Numbered from the stretch's first letter, positions 16,676 to 26,417 are shown. The stretch is 64,000 bases of DNA from Vulgatibacter incomptus_A (GCA_040391605.1 JBEBXK010000006.1:62001-126000), one strand, 5' to 3'. The notes: generated by a model not told the origin, from the letters alone. Program-made: numbers and translations.

Positions 16676-17734
16676 TTAGGCCTGGACCTTGATCACGCCG
16701 CGGCGGATCTGGTCGAGCTCGATGGACTCGAAGAGGGCCTGGAAGTTCCCGTTGCCGAAGCCCTCGTTGCCCTTGCGCTGGATGATCTCGAAGAAGATCG
16801 GCCCGAAGAGCTCCTCGGTGAAGATCTGCAGGAGGAAGCCCTCCTCCTGGCTGCCGTCGATGAGGATGCGGTTCTTCTTCATCCGCTCCAGATCCTCGCC
16901 GTGGCCAGGGACCCTGCCGTCGACCAGCTCGTAGTAGGTCTCGATGGTGTCCTGGAAGACGACGCCGTTGGCCTTCATCTTCTCGATGGTCTCGAAGATG
17001 TTGGAGGTGGTGAACGCCAGGTGCTGGATTCCTTCACCATTATAGCGGCGCAGGTACTCCTCGATCTGCGAGTTCTCGTCCTGGCTCTCGTTGAGCGGGA
17101 TGCGGATCTTGCGATCCGGCGCGATCATCGCCTGAGAGAAGAGGCCGGTGGCCTGGCCCTTGATATCGAAGTACTTCTGCTCCTCGAAGTCGAAGACCTG
17201 GTTGTAGAAGGTCGACCACACGTGCATCTGGCCGCGATGGACGTTGTGGGTGAGGTGGTCGAGGATCTCGAGGCCCATGCCGTTCTTCGCCTCCGCGTCG
17301 GCGCCTGGGAGCTTCTCCCAATCGGCGTAGAGCGCGCCGTCGTGGCGGTCCACGAGGTAGAGCAGCGAACCGCCGATGCCCTGGAGCACGTGGGAGCCCG
17401 CACCCAGCGCGCCGGGGGCGGCGTCGGCGGGCTTGGCGCCCCGCTCGATGGCCAGATCGAACGCCGCCTTGGCGTCCTTCACCCGGAAGGCCATGCCGTT
17501 GGCCGAGGGGCCGTGATCGGCGCGGAAGCCCGCCGCCTGCCCGATGGTCTCCTGGTTGAGGAGGAGGTTGATGTCGCCCTGCTTGTAGCGGACGATCGCC
17601 TTGGTGGGATGCTTCGACACCGCGGTGAAGCCGAGGAGCTCGAAGGTCTTCGCCATCTTCTCCGGCTCGGGGGAGGTGAACTCGACGAACTCGAAGCCGT
17701 CGAGGCCCATGGGGTTCTGCATCTTCTCCGTCAT
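16676..17734 (-). CDS. hpd: 4-hydroxyphenylpyruvate dioxygenase
   Basis: 352 residues from the ATG at 17734 (AGAGGAGCGAG directly upstream); a TTG at 17752 is an alternative that places the ribosome site inside the gene. The protein shows the two-domain vicinal-oxygen-chelate fold: GFEFVEFTSPEPEKMAKTFELLGF at the N-terminus and HLTHNVHRGQMHVWSTFYNQVF in the second half. Iron ligands are the His in THNVHRGQ, the His in GIQHLAFTT and the Glu in PIFFEIIQR. The C-terminal helix LFESIELDQIRRGV is typical. It converts 4-hydroxyphenylpyruvate to homogentisate, the substrate of the enzyme encoded upstream at 18039-19340. This is the central part of tyrosine catabolism. Confidence 0.95.
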   Translation of the reverse strand: MTEKMQNPMGLDGFEFVEFTSPEPEKMAKTFELLGFTAVSKHPTKAIVRYKQGDINLLLNQETIGQAAGFRADHGPSANGMAFRVKDAKAAFDLAIERGAKPADAAPGALGAGSHVLQGIGGSLLYLVDRHDGALYADWEKLPGADAEAKNGMGLEILDHLTHNVHRGQMHVWSTFYNQVFDFEEQKYFDIKGQATGLFSQAMIAPDRKIRIPLNESQDENSQIEEYLRRYNGEGIQHLAFTTSNIFETIEKMKANGVVFQDTIETYYELVDGRVPGHGEDLERMKKNRILIDGSQEEGFLLQIFTEELFGPIFFEIIQRKGNEGFGNGNFQALFESIELDQIRRGVIKVQA

Positions 17735-18038
17735 CTCTCGCTCCTCTTGCAAAATGCCGCGCTCTTGGCTGCGGCGATGAATCGTCTATGGACCGTGGCG
17801 GGGATCTTCCTCCTCCGCGACGCGCCGCCCTCCCACGCGGCCATGGAGCCGGGCGGGGTGGGGATCCTCTATAGCTTTTTGGTCTCGAGGCATAGCCGCC
17901 CCGGCATGCGCCTGCCTGGCCGCCGTTGGATGCGCGGCTTCGGCGATCGGCTCTCCAAGATCCGGGAGGCGCCCCAGCGACGGGAGGCGGGATCGAATCC
18001 CCTGCGACGTCCCGAACGGGGCGCCGCGACAGCGGGCG
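17735..18038. other. Gap between hpd and hmgA without a recognised gene
   Basis: About 300 bases on the minus-strand transcript between the two tyrosine catabolism genes. Short frames exist in several phases but none shows a family pattern or a ribosome site. It could hold a promoter for hpd; I see no clear -35/-10 pair. Confidence 0.5.
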
Positions 18039-19340
18039 CTATCGGGCGGGGGGCAGCTTCGCCTTCTCGAAGGAGCCCCAGACGCCATCGTAGTCCCGCT
18101 GCAGGGTGGGGCTCTCCATCGCCCAGGCGGTCGGTGCGATCACCCAACGCGACTCGAACATGAAGGCGAGGCTGTCTTCGATCTTATGAGGCGCAAGCTC
18201 GGCGGCCACCGCCGCGTCGTAGCTGGCGCGATCGGGGCCGTGGGCGCTCATGCAGCCATGGAGCGAGCCGCCGCCGGGGACGAAGCCGCCTCCCTCCTTG
18301 GCGTCGTATACGCCATGAATCAGCCCCATGTACTCGCTCATGACGTTGCGGTGGAACCAGGGCGGGCGGAAGGTCTGCTCGGCGACCATCCACCGAGGCG
18401 GGAAGATTACGAAGTCGCAGTTGGCGGTCCCCGGCGTGTCGGAGGGCGAGGTGAGGACCGTGAAGATCGAGGGATCCGGATGGTCGAAGCTGATGGTACC
18501 CATGGTGTTGAAGCGGGAGAGCTCGTATTGATACGGCGCCAGGTTGCCGTGCCAGGCCACCACGTCGAGCGGCGAATGATCGAGCTCGGTCTCCCACAGC
18601 CTGCCCATGAACTTCTGCACCAGCCGGGCGGGGCGCTCTACGTCTTCGAAGGCGGCCATCGGCGTGAGGAAGTCGCGGGAGTTGGCTAGGCCGTTGGAGC
18701 CGAGGGGGCCGAGCTCCGGCAGTCGCAGCAGGGCGCCGTGGTTCTCGCAGATGTAGCCCGCCGCCTCGCCTTCCGGCAGCTCCACCCGAAAGCGGACACC
18801 CCGCGGCACGACGGCGATCTCGCCGGGGCCGATCAGGAGCCTGCCCAGCTCGGTGAAGAGGTGGAGGCTGCCGCGCTGTGGCACCAGGAGCAGCTCGCCG
18901 TCGGCGCTGAAGAAGAAGGAATCCTCCATGGAGCGGTTGGCGGCGTAGAGGTGGATCGAGAGCCCGGTGCCAGCGGCAGGGCCGCCGCTGCCGGCGAAGG
19001 TGATCAGCCCCTCGACGAAGTCCGTTGGCTCGGTCGGCGCCGGCTGGGGGTCCCAGCGGAGTCGGTTGGGCGAGACCGCGTCCTGGGCGAAGGGGCCCGA
19101 GTGGAAGAGGCCCGGTGCCAGCGGCGAGAACGGCGGGTGGTTGGCCGATGGGCGCAGGCGGTAGAGCCACGATCGGCGGTTCTCGCCGCGCGGCGCGGTG
19201 AAGGCGGTGCCGGAGAGCTGCTCGGCGTAGAGGCCGAAGGGGGTCTTCTGGGGGGAGTTGCGCCCCTGGGGCAGGGCCCCGGGCAATGCCTCGGTGGCGT
19301 GATCGTTGCCAAAGCCGCTGAGGTATCCGTCCGTCGCCAT
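18039..19340 (-). CDS. hmgA: Homogentisate 1,2-dioxygenase
   Basis: 433 residues from the ATG at 19340 (GAGGAG 7 bp upstream). The full-length family pattern is present: YLSGFGNDHATEALPGALP and NSPQKTPFGLYAEQLSGTAFT at the N-terminus, WHGNLAPYQYELSRFNTMG in the middle and the iron site in PPWFHRNVMSEYMGLIHG (His and Glu) followed by HGPD near the C-terminus. It opens the ring of homogentisate to maleylacetoacetate using Fe(II). It lies upstream of hpd on the same strand. The later enzymes (fumarylacetoacetase, maleylacetoacetate isomerase) are not in this window. Confidence 0.95.
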   Translation of the reverse strand: MATDGYLSGFGNDHATEALPGALPQGRNSPQKTPFGLYAEQLSGTAFTAPRGENRRSWLYRLRPSANHPPFSPLAPGLFHSGPFAQDAVSPNRLRWDPQPAPTEPTDFVEGLITFAGSGGPAAGTGLSIHLYAANRSMEDSFFFSADGELLLVPQRGSLHLFTELGRLLIGPGEIAVVPRGVRFRVELPEGEAAGYICENHGALLRLPELGPLGSNGLANSRDFLTPMAAFEDVERPARLVQKFMGRLWETELDHSPLDVVAWHGNLAPYQYELSRFNTMGTISFDHPDPSIFTVLTSPSDTPGTANCDFVIFPPRWMVAEQTFRPPWFHRNVMSEYMGLIHGVYDAKEGGGFVPGGGSLHGCMSAHGPDRASYDAAVAAELAPHKIEDSLAFMFESRWVIAPTAWAMESPTLQRDYDGVWGSFEKAKLPPAR

Positions 19341-19605
19341 CGCGTTCTCCTCTCGTCGCAAAGTGCAGCGCGGATACTAATCGATCGCCGCCTCTTCGCC
19401 CGTCAGAAGGGCGATCGATCGGTCGTCGTGGATGCTTCGGCGCTGACGATGGCCGAGGAGGGAGGCCGAGTGGATGTCGGCCCATCGCCGGCCAGGCTCT
19501 CGCCCGGTACAGGGGCGATCGGCCGGGTCGGGCCGGCCGTCGGCTGTAGACGGGACGCCGAGGCCATCGCCGGCGCGGCGGCTGAGCTGGGGAGACGGCG
19601 GGGCT

Positions 19606-21018
19606 CTACTCCTGCCAGCCGCCGCCGAGGGCGCGGTAGAGGTCGGCGGTGTTGGCGAGGCGCTCGAGGTGCACATCGATCAGCACCCGCTGCGCCTCGT
19701 AGAGATCGCGTTGGGCCTGGAGAAAGGTGACGTAGCGATCGATGCCGGCGCGGTAGCGCAGGTCGGCGAGATCGTAGCGTCGCTGATCCGCCTGCGCCCG
19801 CACGGTCTGGGCCTGGAGCTGCTCCTCGAGGGTCCGCCTGGCGACCAGGGCATCCGCCACCTCCCGGAAGGCCGATTGGATCGAGCGCTCGTAGCGGGCG
19901 ACCTCGATGGATTGGCTCACCTCGCTGACTTCGAGGTTGGCCCGAAGGGCGCCGCCCGTGAAGATCGGGAGGTTGATCCGCGGCGCGAAGCTCCAGCCGA
20001 AGTTGTCGCCGTTGAAGAGATCGCCCAGATCGGTGCTGGCGTAACCCGCGCTGCCGGTGAGTGTGATCGAGGGGAAGAAGGCGGCGCGGGCGGCGCCGAT
20101 GGAGGCGCTCGCCGCCATCAGCTCGTGCTCGGCGGCGAGGATGTCGGGGCGCCGCTGGAGCAGATCCGAGGGGAGGCCGGCGGGCAGCTCGGCCAGGATC
20201 ACCGACTCCTCCAGCGGCGCCGGCGCCGGGAGGTCCGGCGGGATCGAGGTGCCCAGCAGGAGGACGAGGGCGTTCTGGGCCCTGGCGTGGCGCTGCTCGT
20301 AGAAGAAGAGGTTGAAGCGCGCCGTCTCCACCTGGCTCTCGGAGGTGCGCAGATCGAGCTCGGACGCGGTGCCGAGCTCGAAGGCGCGGCGGGTGATTTC
20401 GAAGGAGGACGCCTGGACCTCGAGGGTGAGCTTCGCCAGCTCGAGCTGCTCGGCCAGGGCGCGCTCCTGGAAGTAGGCCGTGGCGACCTGGGCGACCAGG
20501 CTCAGGTGAACGCTGCGTCGGGCCTCGGCCGTGGCGAAGTAGCGCTCGAGCGCGGCGTCGCTCAACGAGCGGATCCTGCCGAAGAAGTCGAGCTCCCAGG
20601 AGGTGACGCCGAGGTTGACCGCGTATTGCTCGGTGGGGAGGAAGCTGCTGCTGGGCAAGGATTGGGAGGTGCCCTGGTAGGTGGCTGTGCCCGTGGCATT
20701 CACGTTGGGCAGCAGCGGCGCCCGCTCGATCCGGTAGAGGGCCTGGACCCGCTCCACGTTGAGAGCGGCGATCCGGAGGTCGCGGTTGTTCTCGATGGCG
20801 AGGGCCAGAAGGGCCTGGAGGCGTTGGTCGCCGAAGACCTCGCGCCAACCGAGCTCGGAGGCGGAGGCGCCGTCCGCGGGCTCGGTGGTCGGGCTCGGGT
20901 AGCTCTCCGCCACCGGGAGGTCCGGGCGGATGTAGGTGGGGGCCATGGTGCAGCCCGCGGCGGCGAGCGTCACGCCGATGACCACGACTATGAGGAATCT
21001 CGAACGCGACTCAACCAT
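19606..21018 (-). CDS. RND efflux outer-membrane lipoprotein (NodT/OprM family)
   Basis: 470 residues. The signal ends in the lipobox LAAAGC (Cys23) and the mature protein starts TMAPTYIRPDLPV, the usual NodT-like start. Two outer-membrane efflux protein repeats follow, with the characteristic LGWREVFGDQRLQALLALAIENNRDLRIAALNVE and RRPDILAAEHELMAASASIGAARAAFFPSITLTG. The start overlaps the stop of the permease gene by 8 bp, so it is the last gene of the efflux operon. It forms the outer-membrane channel of the tripartite pump. Confidence 0.95.
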   Translation of the reverse strand: MVESRSRFLIVVVIGVTLAAAGCTMAPTYIRPDLPVAESYPSPTTEPADGASASELGWREVFGDQRLQALLALAIENNRDLRIAALNVERVQALYRIERAPLLPNVNATGTATYQGTSQSLPSSSFLPTEQYAVNLGVTSWELDFFGRIRSLSDAALERYFATAEARRSVHLSLVAQVATAYFQERALAEQLELAKLTLEVQASSFEITRRAFELGTASELDLRTSESQVETARFNLFFYEQRHARAQNALVLLLGTSIPPDLPAPAPLEESVILAELPAGLPSDLLQRRPDILAAEHELMAASASIGAARAAFFPSITLTGSAGYASTDLGDLFNGDNFGWSFAPRINLPIFTGGALRANLEVSEVSQSIEVARYERSIQSAFREVADALVARRTLEEQLQAQTVRAQADQRRYDLADLRYRAGIDRYVTFLQAQRDLYEAQRVLIDVHLERLANTADLYRALGGGWQE

Positions 21019-24000
21019 GGTGGGAGCCCTCCGCCGCCACAGCGGCGATCTGCGTCGACACTTCGTCTCCTTCGGGCGTCTTCCTGCCGAAGAGCTTGAC
21101 CACCACCGCGAAGAGCACCGGCACGAAGATCACCGCGAGGACGGTGCCGGAGATCATGCCGCCGATCACGCCGATGCCGATGGCGTTCTGCCCGCCTGCG
21201 CCGGCGCCGGTGGAGATCGCGAGGGGCGTCACGCCCAGGATGAAGGCCATGGAGGTCATGAGGATCGGCCGCAGCCGCAGCCGCGCCGCCTCGATGCTGG
21301 CATCGATGAGGCTCATGCCGCCCGCCATCAGATCTCGGGCGAACTCGACGATCAGGATGGCGTTCTTCGCCGAGAGGCCGATGGTGGTGAGCAGACCGAC
21401 CTGGAAGTAGACGTCGTTGCGCAGGCCGAAGAGGTAGGCAGCGCCGAGGGCGCCTACCACGCCAAGGGGCACCACCAACATCACGGAGAAGGGCACCGAC
21501 CAGCTCTCGTAGAGGGCGGCGAGGCAGAGGAAGATCACCAGCAGGGAGATCGCGTAGAGCGCCGGGGCCTGGGATCCGGAGAGGCGCTCCTCGTAGGAGA
21601 GCCCCGACCATTCGAGGGCATAGCCGGACGGGAGGTGCGAGCTGAGCGCCTCCATGGCGTTCATCGCTTCACCGGTGCTGAAGCCCTTCGCGGCCTCACC
21701 CTGGATCTGCACCGAGGGCAGGCCGTTGAAGCGCTCGAGCCGCGGGGAGCCGTAGGTCCACCTGCCGGTGGTGAAGGCGGTGAAGGGCACCATCTCCCCG
21801 GCGTTGTTGCGAACGTACCAATGCTGGAGATCCTCCGGCTGCATCCGGTAGGGCGCGTCCGCTTGGAGGAAGACCTGCTTCACCCGGCCCCTGTCGACGA
21901 AGTCGTTCACATAGGCGCCGCCCCAGGCCATGGCGAGGGTCTGGTTCACCGCGGAGAGGGAGACGCCGAGGACCGCCGCCTTCTCCTGATCGATGTCGAG
22001 CTTGTACTCGGTGGTGTCCTCCTGCCCGGAGGGGCGCACCCGGATGACCGCCGGGTCCGTCGCCGCCGCGGCGAGGAGCTGGTTGCGGGCCTCCATCAGT
22101 GCGTCGTGGCCGTGGCCGGCACGATCCTGGAGCTGGAATTCGAAGCCGGTGGAGGTGCCGAGCTCGGAGACCGCCGGCGGGGTGAAGACGAAGGCGAGGG
22201 CCTCCTTCATCCGGGAGAAGGCGCCCGACGCCCGGCCCGCCACCGATTGCGCGTCCAGCCCGGCGGCCTTGCGCTCCGACCAGGGCCGCATGGAGACGAA
22301 GGCGATGCCGTTGTTCTGCCCACGGCCACCAAAGTTGAAGCCGGCGATGGTCATCACCGACTCGATCGCGTCCTCCTCCTCCTCGAGGAGGTGGTCCGAG
22401 ACCTGGGCGAGCACCGCCTTGGTCTGCTCGATGGTGGAGCCCTGGGGAAGGGTGACCATCGCGATGAGCTGCCCCTGATCCTCGTCGGGGAGGAAGGCGG
22501 TGGGCAGCCGCACCAGCAGCACGCCCATCAGACCTACGATGGCGAGGTAGGCGAGCATGGTGCGCCCCCGCAGCCCGAGGAGCCTGCCGATCACGCCGCC
22601 GTAGGTCTCCTGCCCCTTGTCATAGGTGCGATTGAACCAGCGGAAGAAGCCCTTGCGCTCGGTGTGGCCCGGCTTGAGCATGGTGGCGCAGAGCGCAGGG
22701 GTGAGGGTCATCGCCACAAGAAGTGAGAGCACCATGGCGGCGACGATGGTGATGGAGAACTGTCGGTAGATGGCGCCGACCGAGCCGCTGAAGAAGGCCA
22801 TCGGCACGAAGACGGCCGCGAGGACGGTGGTCACGCCGAAGAGGGCCGACGTGATCTGCTTCATCGATTTGCGCGTGGCCTCCTTGGCGGAGAGCCCCTC
22901 TTCGTTCATCACCCGCTCGACGTTCTCGACGACCACGATGGCGTCGTCGACCAGCAGGCCGATCGCGAGGACCATGCCGAACATGGTGAGGGTGTTGATG
23001 CTGAAGCCCGCCGCGGCGAGGACGCCGAAGACCCCCAGCAGCACCACAGGTGCCGCGATGGTGGGGATCAGCGTCGCGCGAAAGTTCTGCATGAAGAGAT
23101 ACATCACCAGAAAGACCAGGATGATCGCTTCGAAGAGGGTGTGGACCACGCTCTCGATCGAGAGGCGGACGAAGGGCGTGGTGTCCACCGAGGTGCGATA
23201 GGTCAGCCCCGGCGGGAAGAACTCGGCGAGCTCGTCGAGGCGGTCGCGGACGGCCTCGGCGGTATCGAGGGCGTTGGCGCCGGTGGCGAGCTTCACGCCG
23301 AGGGATGCAGCGGGTGACCCGTTATAGAAGGAGTCGGTGTCGGAGTTCTGGCCGGTGAGCTCCACCCTCGCGACATCGCCCAGCCGGACCTGGGAGCCGT
23401 CCACGTCGACCCGCAGGAGGATATCGCGAAACTCCTGGGCGGTGGTGAGGCGGCTCTGGGCGGTGATCGTGGCGTTGAACGCCGCGCCGGGGGCGGCCGG
23501 CGTGCCTCCGAGCTGTCCCGCCGAGACCTGTGTGTTCTGGTCGCGAATCGCGGCGGCCACGTCGGCGGGCGTGAGGCGGAAGGCCGTGAGCTTGTTGGGC
23601 TGGAGCCAGATCCGCATGGCGTAGGGGGCGCCGAAGAGTTGGGTCTCGCCCACGCCTGGGATCCGCGCCACCTGATCGACGATATTCGAGGAGACGTAGT
23701 CGGCGATGTCGTTGCGGTTCATGCTCCCGTCTTCGGAGATGAAGGCGAAGATCTGGAGGAAGTTGCGGGAGGTCTTGAAGACGGAGAGGCCCTGGCGCTT
23801 CACCTCCTCCGGGAGCAGCGGTTCGGCGGTGGCCACCTTGTTCTGCACCTGCACCTGGGCGATGTCGGGATCGACCCAGTCTTCGAAGGTGATGGTGATG
23901 CCCACCGTGCCGGCGCTGGTGCTCTCGGCGGTGAAATAGCGCAGGCCGTCGATGCCGTTGAGGCGCTGCTCGATCACCTGGGTGACGGTGTTCTCGAGGG

Positions 24001-24166
24001 TCTGCGCGTCGGCGCCGGGGTAGCTGGCGCGCACACCCACCGTAGGCGGCGCGATGGCGGGAAATTGCGCCACGGGCAGCGAGAGGATCGCCAGGCCACC
24101 TGCGAGCATGATGAGGATCGAGATCACCCAGGCGAAGATGGGGCGATCGATGAAGAAGCTGGGCAC
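21011..24166 (-). CDS. RND multidrug efflux permease (HAE1/AcrB type)
   Basis: 1051 residues from a GTG at 24166 (GGAGACC upstream). Start pattern: PSFFIDRPIFAWVISILIMLAGGLAI. Proton-relay residues are intact: GLLVDDAIVVVENVERVMNEEG (paired Asp of TM4) and GLSAKNAILIVEFA (Lys of TM10). It has the expected 12-helix layout with two large periplasmic loops. It exports hydrophobic drugs or solvents in exchange for protons. Neighbours are the adaptor upstream and the outer-membrane channel downstream on one transcript. The substrate range cannot be predicted. Confidence 0.97.
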   Translation of the reverse strand: MPSFFIDRPIFAWVISILIMLAGGLAILSLPVAQFPAIAPPTVGVRASYPGADAQTLENTVTQVIEQRLNGIDGLRYFTAESTSAGTVGITITFEDWVDPDIAQVQVQNKVATAEPLLPEEVKRQGLSVFKTSRNFLQIFAFISEDGSMNRNDIADYVSSNIVDQVARIPGVGETQLFGAPYAMRIWLQPNKLTAFRLTPADVAAAIRDQNTQVSAGQLGGTPAAPGAAFNATITAQSRLTTAQEFRDILLRVDVDGSQVRLGDVARVELTGQNSDTDSFYNGSPAASLGVKLATGANALDTAEAVRDRLDELAEFFPPGLTYRTSVDTTPFVRLSIESVVHTLFEAIILVFLVMYLFMQNFRATLIPTIAAPVVLLGVFGVLAAAGFSINTLTMFGMVLAIGLLVDDAIVVVENVERVMNEEGLSAKEATRKSMKQITSALFGVTTVLAAVFVPMAFFSGSVGAIYRQFSITIVAAMVLSLLVAMTLTPALCATMLKPGHTERKGFFRWFNRTYDKGQETYGGVIGRLLGLRGRTMLAYLAIVGLMGVLLVRLPTAFLPDEDQGQLIAMVTLPQGSTIEQTKAVLAQVSDHLLEEEEDAIESVMTIAGFNFGGRGQNNGIAFVSMRPWSERKAAGLDAQSVAGRASGAFSRMKEALAFVFTPPAVSELGTSTGFEFQLQDRAGHGHDALMEARNQLLAAAATDPAVIRVRPSGQEDTTEYKLDIDQEKAAVLGVSLSAVNQTLAMAWGGAYVNDFVDRGRVKQVFLQADAPYRMQPEDLQHWYVRNNAGEMVPFTAFTTGRWTYGSPRLERFNGLPSVQIQGEAAKGFSTGEAMNAMEALSSHLPSGYALEWSGLSYEERLSGSQAPALYAISLLVIFLCLAALYESWSVPFSVMLVVPLGVVGALGAAYLFGLRNDVYFQVGLLTTIGLSAKNAILIVEFARDLMAGGMSLIDASIEAARLRLRPILMTSMAFILGVTPLAISTGAGAGGQNAIGIGVIGGMISGTVLAVIFVPVLFAVVVKLFGRKTPEGDEVSTQIAAVAAEGSHHG

Positions 24167-24243
24167 GGACGGTCTCCGCTACTGGGCTGGGATCGAAGAA
24201 GAATGGGGGTTGGAGCTCCCGTCGTGGCGGGATGTCCGACAGC

Positions 24244-25467
24244 TCACCTGCCGGTGCGGGCGGCGTGCTCCTTGGGTGCGGTGGTCGGAACGGCGTTGAC
24301 CTGACCGCCCGGGCGGACCTTCTGCAGGCCCTCGACGATGACCCGATCGCCCACGGAGAGCCCCTCGGTAATCTGCCATCTCTCACCCACGGAGCGAGGA
24401 GCCACCACAGAACGAAGCTCGGCCTTGCCGTCGGCCCCCACCACCATCACGCTCGCCTTGCCCTGGGCGTCGCGGCGCACCGCCACCTGGGGGACGAGCA
24501 ACGCTTCGGGGCTGGTGCCCTCCTCGAGCTGGGCCCGGACGAACATGCCGGGGAGCAGCTCCTTCTTCGGGTTGGGGAAGAGGGCCCGCAGGGTGATCGA
24601 GCCGGTGCCCGGATCGACGGTGGCGCCGGCGAACTGCAGGGTGCCGAGCTTGTCGTAGACCGAGCCGTCCTCCAGCACCAGGCGCACCTTGGCGCCGTCG
24701 CCGGAGCGGACGAGCTGGCCGCTCTCGAGCTGGCGCTGCAGGCGGAGGCCGTCGGCGCTCGATTGGGTGAGATCGACGTAAATGGGATCGAGCTGCTGCA
24801 CCGTCGCCATCAAGGTCGCCTGGCTCTGCTGCACGTAGGCGCCCTCGGTGACCTCCGAGCGACCCACCCGGCCCGCGATGGGCGAGCCGACCCGGGTGTA
24901 GCCGAGGTTGATCCGGGCCGTCTGCACCGCCGCCTTGGCCGCCGCGACGTCCGCCGCCGCCGACTTCTGGGAGGCGATGGCGTTGTCATGCTCCTGCTGG
25001 CTGACGCCGTTGGAGCCGAGGAGCTCGGTGTAGCGCTGGGCGAGGAGGCTCTGGGAGGATTCGGTGGCCTGGGCGCGGGCCAGGCTGGCGGCGGCGCTGT
25101 CCAGGGCGGCCTGGTAGGGGAGGGGATCGATCCGGAAGAGGGGCTGCCCCTCCTCGACGTCGCTGCCTTCCTCGAAGAGGCGCTCGAGGACGATGCCGTT
25201 CACCCGCCCTCGCACCTCGGCGATGCGGTAGGGCACGGTGCGCCCCGGCAGCTCGCGGTGGAGGGTGATGGGCTCGGTCGCCATGGTGAGCACCCCCACC
25301 TCCACCGGGCCCGCCGCCGCCTGGGTGGCAGGCGCCTCGTCACAGGCGGAGGCGAGGAGGGAGGCGGCCAGCAGCGGGATCAGGAGGATGGGGGCCGGCG
25401 CGCGGGGCCCCCGCGCGGAATCAGAGGAGTGTTCGCCAACCATCGAAGCTTGCAGCACTGTTTTCAC
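24244..25467 (-). CDS. RND efflux periplasmic adaptor (membrane fusion protein)
   Basis: 407 residues from a GTG at 25467 (GGGAG upstream); an ATG at 25443 lacks a ribosome site. Lipobox LLASAC. The lipoyl-type half motif is IAEVRGRVNGIVLERLFEEGSDVEEGQPLFRIDP, followed by an alpha-hairpin (ALDSAAASLARAQATESSQ... SQQEHDNAIASQKSA) and the second half GYTRVGSPIAGRVGRSEVTEGAYV. It bridges the inner-membrane permease and the outer-membrane channel. It is the first gene of the operon and is divergent from the TetR gene, so it is the likely target of that repressor. Confidence 0.95.
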   Translation of the reverse strand: MKTVLQASMVGEHSSDSARGPRAPAPILLIPLLAASLLASACDEAPATQAAAGPVEVGVLTMATEPITLHRELPGRTVPYRIAEVRGRVNGIVLERLFEEGSDVEEGQPLFRIDPLPYQAALDSAAASLARAQATESSQSLLAQRYTELLGSNGVSQQEHDNAIASQKSAAADVAAAKAAVQTARINLGYTRVGSPIAGRVGRSEVTEGAYVQQSQATLMATVQQLDPIYVDLTQSSADGLRLQRQLESGQLVRSGDGAKVRLVLEDGSVYDKLGTLQFAGATVDPGTGSITLRALFPNPKKELLPGMFVRAQLEEGTSPEALLVPQVAVRRDAQGKASVMVVGADGKAELRSVVAPRSVGERWQITEGLSVGDRVIVEGLQKVRPGGQVNAVPTTAPKEHAARTGR

Positions 25468-25595
25468 CGAGGCTCCCGTCGGATGAGCCGGGGAGGAATG
25501 AAGAGTAAGGCGCGGTTGCGCAGGTCGGGTGGGCCCCGGGTCTAAGCTCGTTGCGGCGGGACCCGCGGCGAGTGGATGTGAGTAATGGAGGACGG

Positions 25596-25608
25596 CTTGA
25601 CGGTCAAG
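25596..25608. promoter_or_regulatory. Palindrome CTTGACGGTCAAG in efflux/tetR divergent region
   Basis: Perfect inverted repeat with 6-bp arms and a 1-bp centre. It contains TTGACG (25597-25602), a good -35 hexamer with TAGTTC 17 bp downstream for the regulator. The opposite strand offers TTGACC pointing at the efflux operon, with a weak TACTCA 17 bp further. A shared operator and divergent promoters are plausible; not proven. Confidence 0.45.
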
Positions 25609-25616
25609 ACTGCACC

Positions 25617-25636
25617 GTCTAGTTCAGTTGCTAGAC
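25617..25636. promoter_or_regulatory. Candidate TetR-family operator, 20-bp inverted repeat
   Basis: GTCTAG-TTCAGTTG-CTAGAC: perfect 6-bp arms with an 8-bp spacer, 23 bp upstream of the preferred start of the TetR-type gene and overlapping its candidate -10. The position supports autoregulation and repression of the divergent efflux operon. Confidence 0.5.
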
Positions 25637-25659
25637 CACTCCCAACCAGGAACCGCGCC

Positions 25660-26298
25660 ATGGATAAGGGACGCGAGGGGCAGCCCGATCCCCCCTCGAC
25701 CAAGCGTGCACAGATCATCGGCGGCGCCATCGCGCTCTTCCAGGAGCTGGGGTACGAGCGGGCCAGCGTCGACGCCATCGCGGCCCGGGCGGGGGTCTCC
25801 AAGGCGACGATCTACAACCACTTTCGAGACAAGGAGGCGCTCTTCCTAGCCGTCGTCGAGGCCGAGAACCTCGAGGTGCGCGAAAAATTCCTCTCGCTAC
25901 TGGAGACGCCCTCCGACGACATCGAAGCGGATCTGCGGATGATCGGCGAGCAGCTCCTGCGCCTCGCCGGCTCGCCCAGCAGCGTGCTCCGATTTCGCAT
26001 CGTCGTCGCGGAGGCGGAGCGCTTTCCGGACCTGGGCCATTCGCTCTACGACTGCGGCATGCGCGCGGGCAAGGCGAAGCTGGCGCTCTTCTTCCAGAGG
26101 GCGGGGGAGCGAGGGCTCCTTGCCATCGAGGATCCGATGGACGCCGCCATCGACTTCGGCGTCCTCTGCGCCGACCACCTCCTGCGCCTCCTCCACCTCG
26201 GCATCCTGCGGGAGGCCTCCGACGAGCAGATCGCCAAGGAGGTGGATCGCGGGGTCCGCACCTTCCTGCGAGCCTACCGGCAGGCGGAAGGTGTCTGA
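25660..26298 (+). CDS. TetR/AcrR-type repressor, likely regulator of the adjacent RND pump
   Basis: 212 residues from the ATG at 25660 (AGGAA 8 bp upstream). An in-frame ATG at 25585 would put both palindromes inside the coding region, so the later start is preferred. The N-terminal helix-turn-helix reads IIGGAIALFQELGYERASVDAIAARAGVSKATIYNHFRDKEALF. The C-terminal ligand domain resembles AefR/TetR_C group (LRFRIVVAEAERFPDLGHSLYD). It is divergent from the efflux operon, which is the classic setting for a drug-responsive repressor. Inducer unknown. Confidence 0.92.
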   Translation: MDKGREGQPDPPSTKRAQIIGGAIALFQELGYERASVDAIAARAGVSKATIYNHFRDKEALFLAVVEAENLEVREKFLSLLETPSDDIEADLRMIGEQLLRLAGSPSSVLRFRIVVAEAERFPDLGHSLYDCGMRAGKAKLALFFQRAGERGLLAIEDPMDAAIDFGVLCADHLLRLLHLGILREASDEQIAKEVDRGVRTFLRAYRQAEGV

Positions 26299-26417
26299 GG
26301 GGCCCCCTCCCTGCTGCTGGGAAGGGACGAAGTTGGCGACGCCATCTCCTGGCTGGGCGGCCTGCAATCCGGCCCGTGAGGGCCTACCTTTCCGGGGAAC
26401 GGGAAAGGAGAGTCGAT

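Noticed and set aside
16178..18163. 661-codon plus-strand frame opposite hpd
   Set aside because: Runs antisense through hpd, which is unambiguous by motif; no start or domain of its own.
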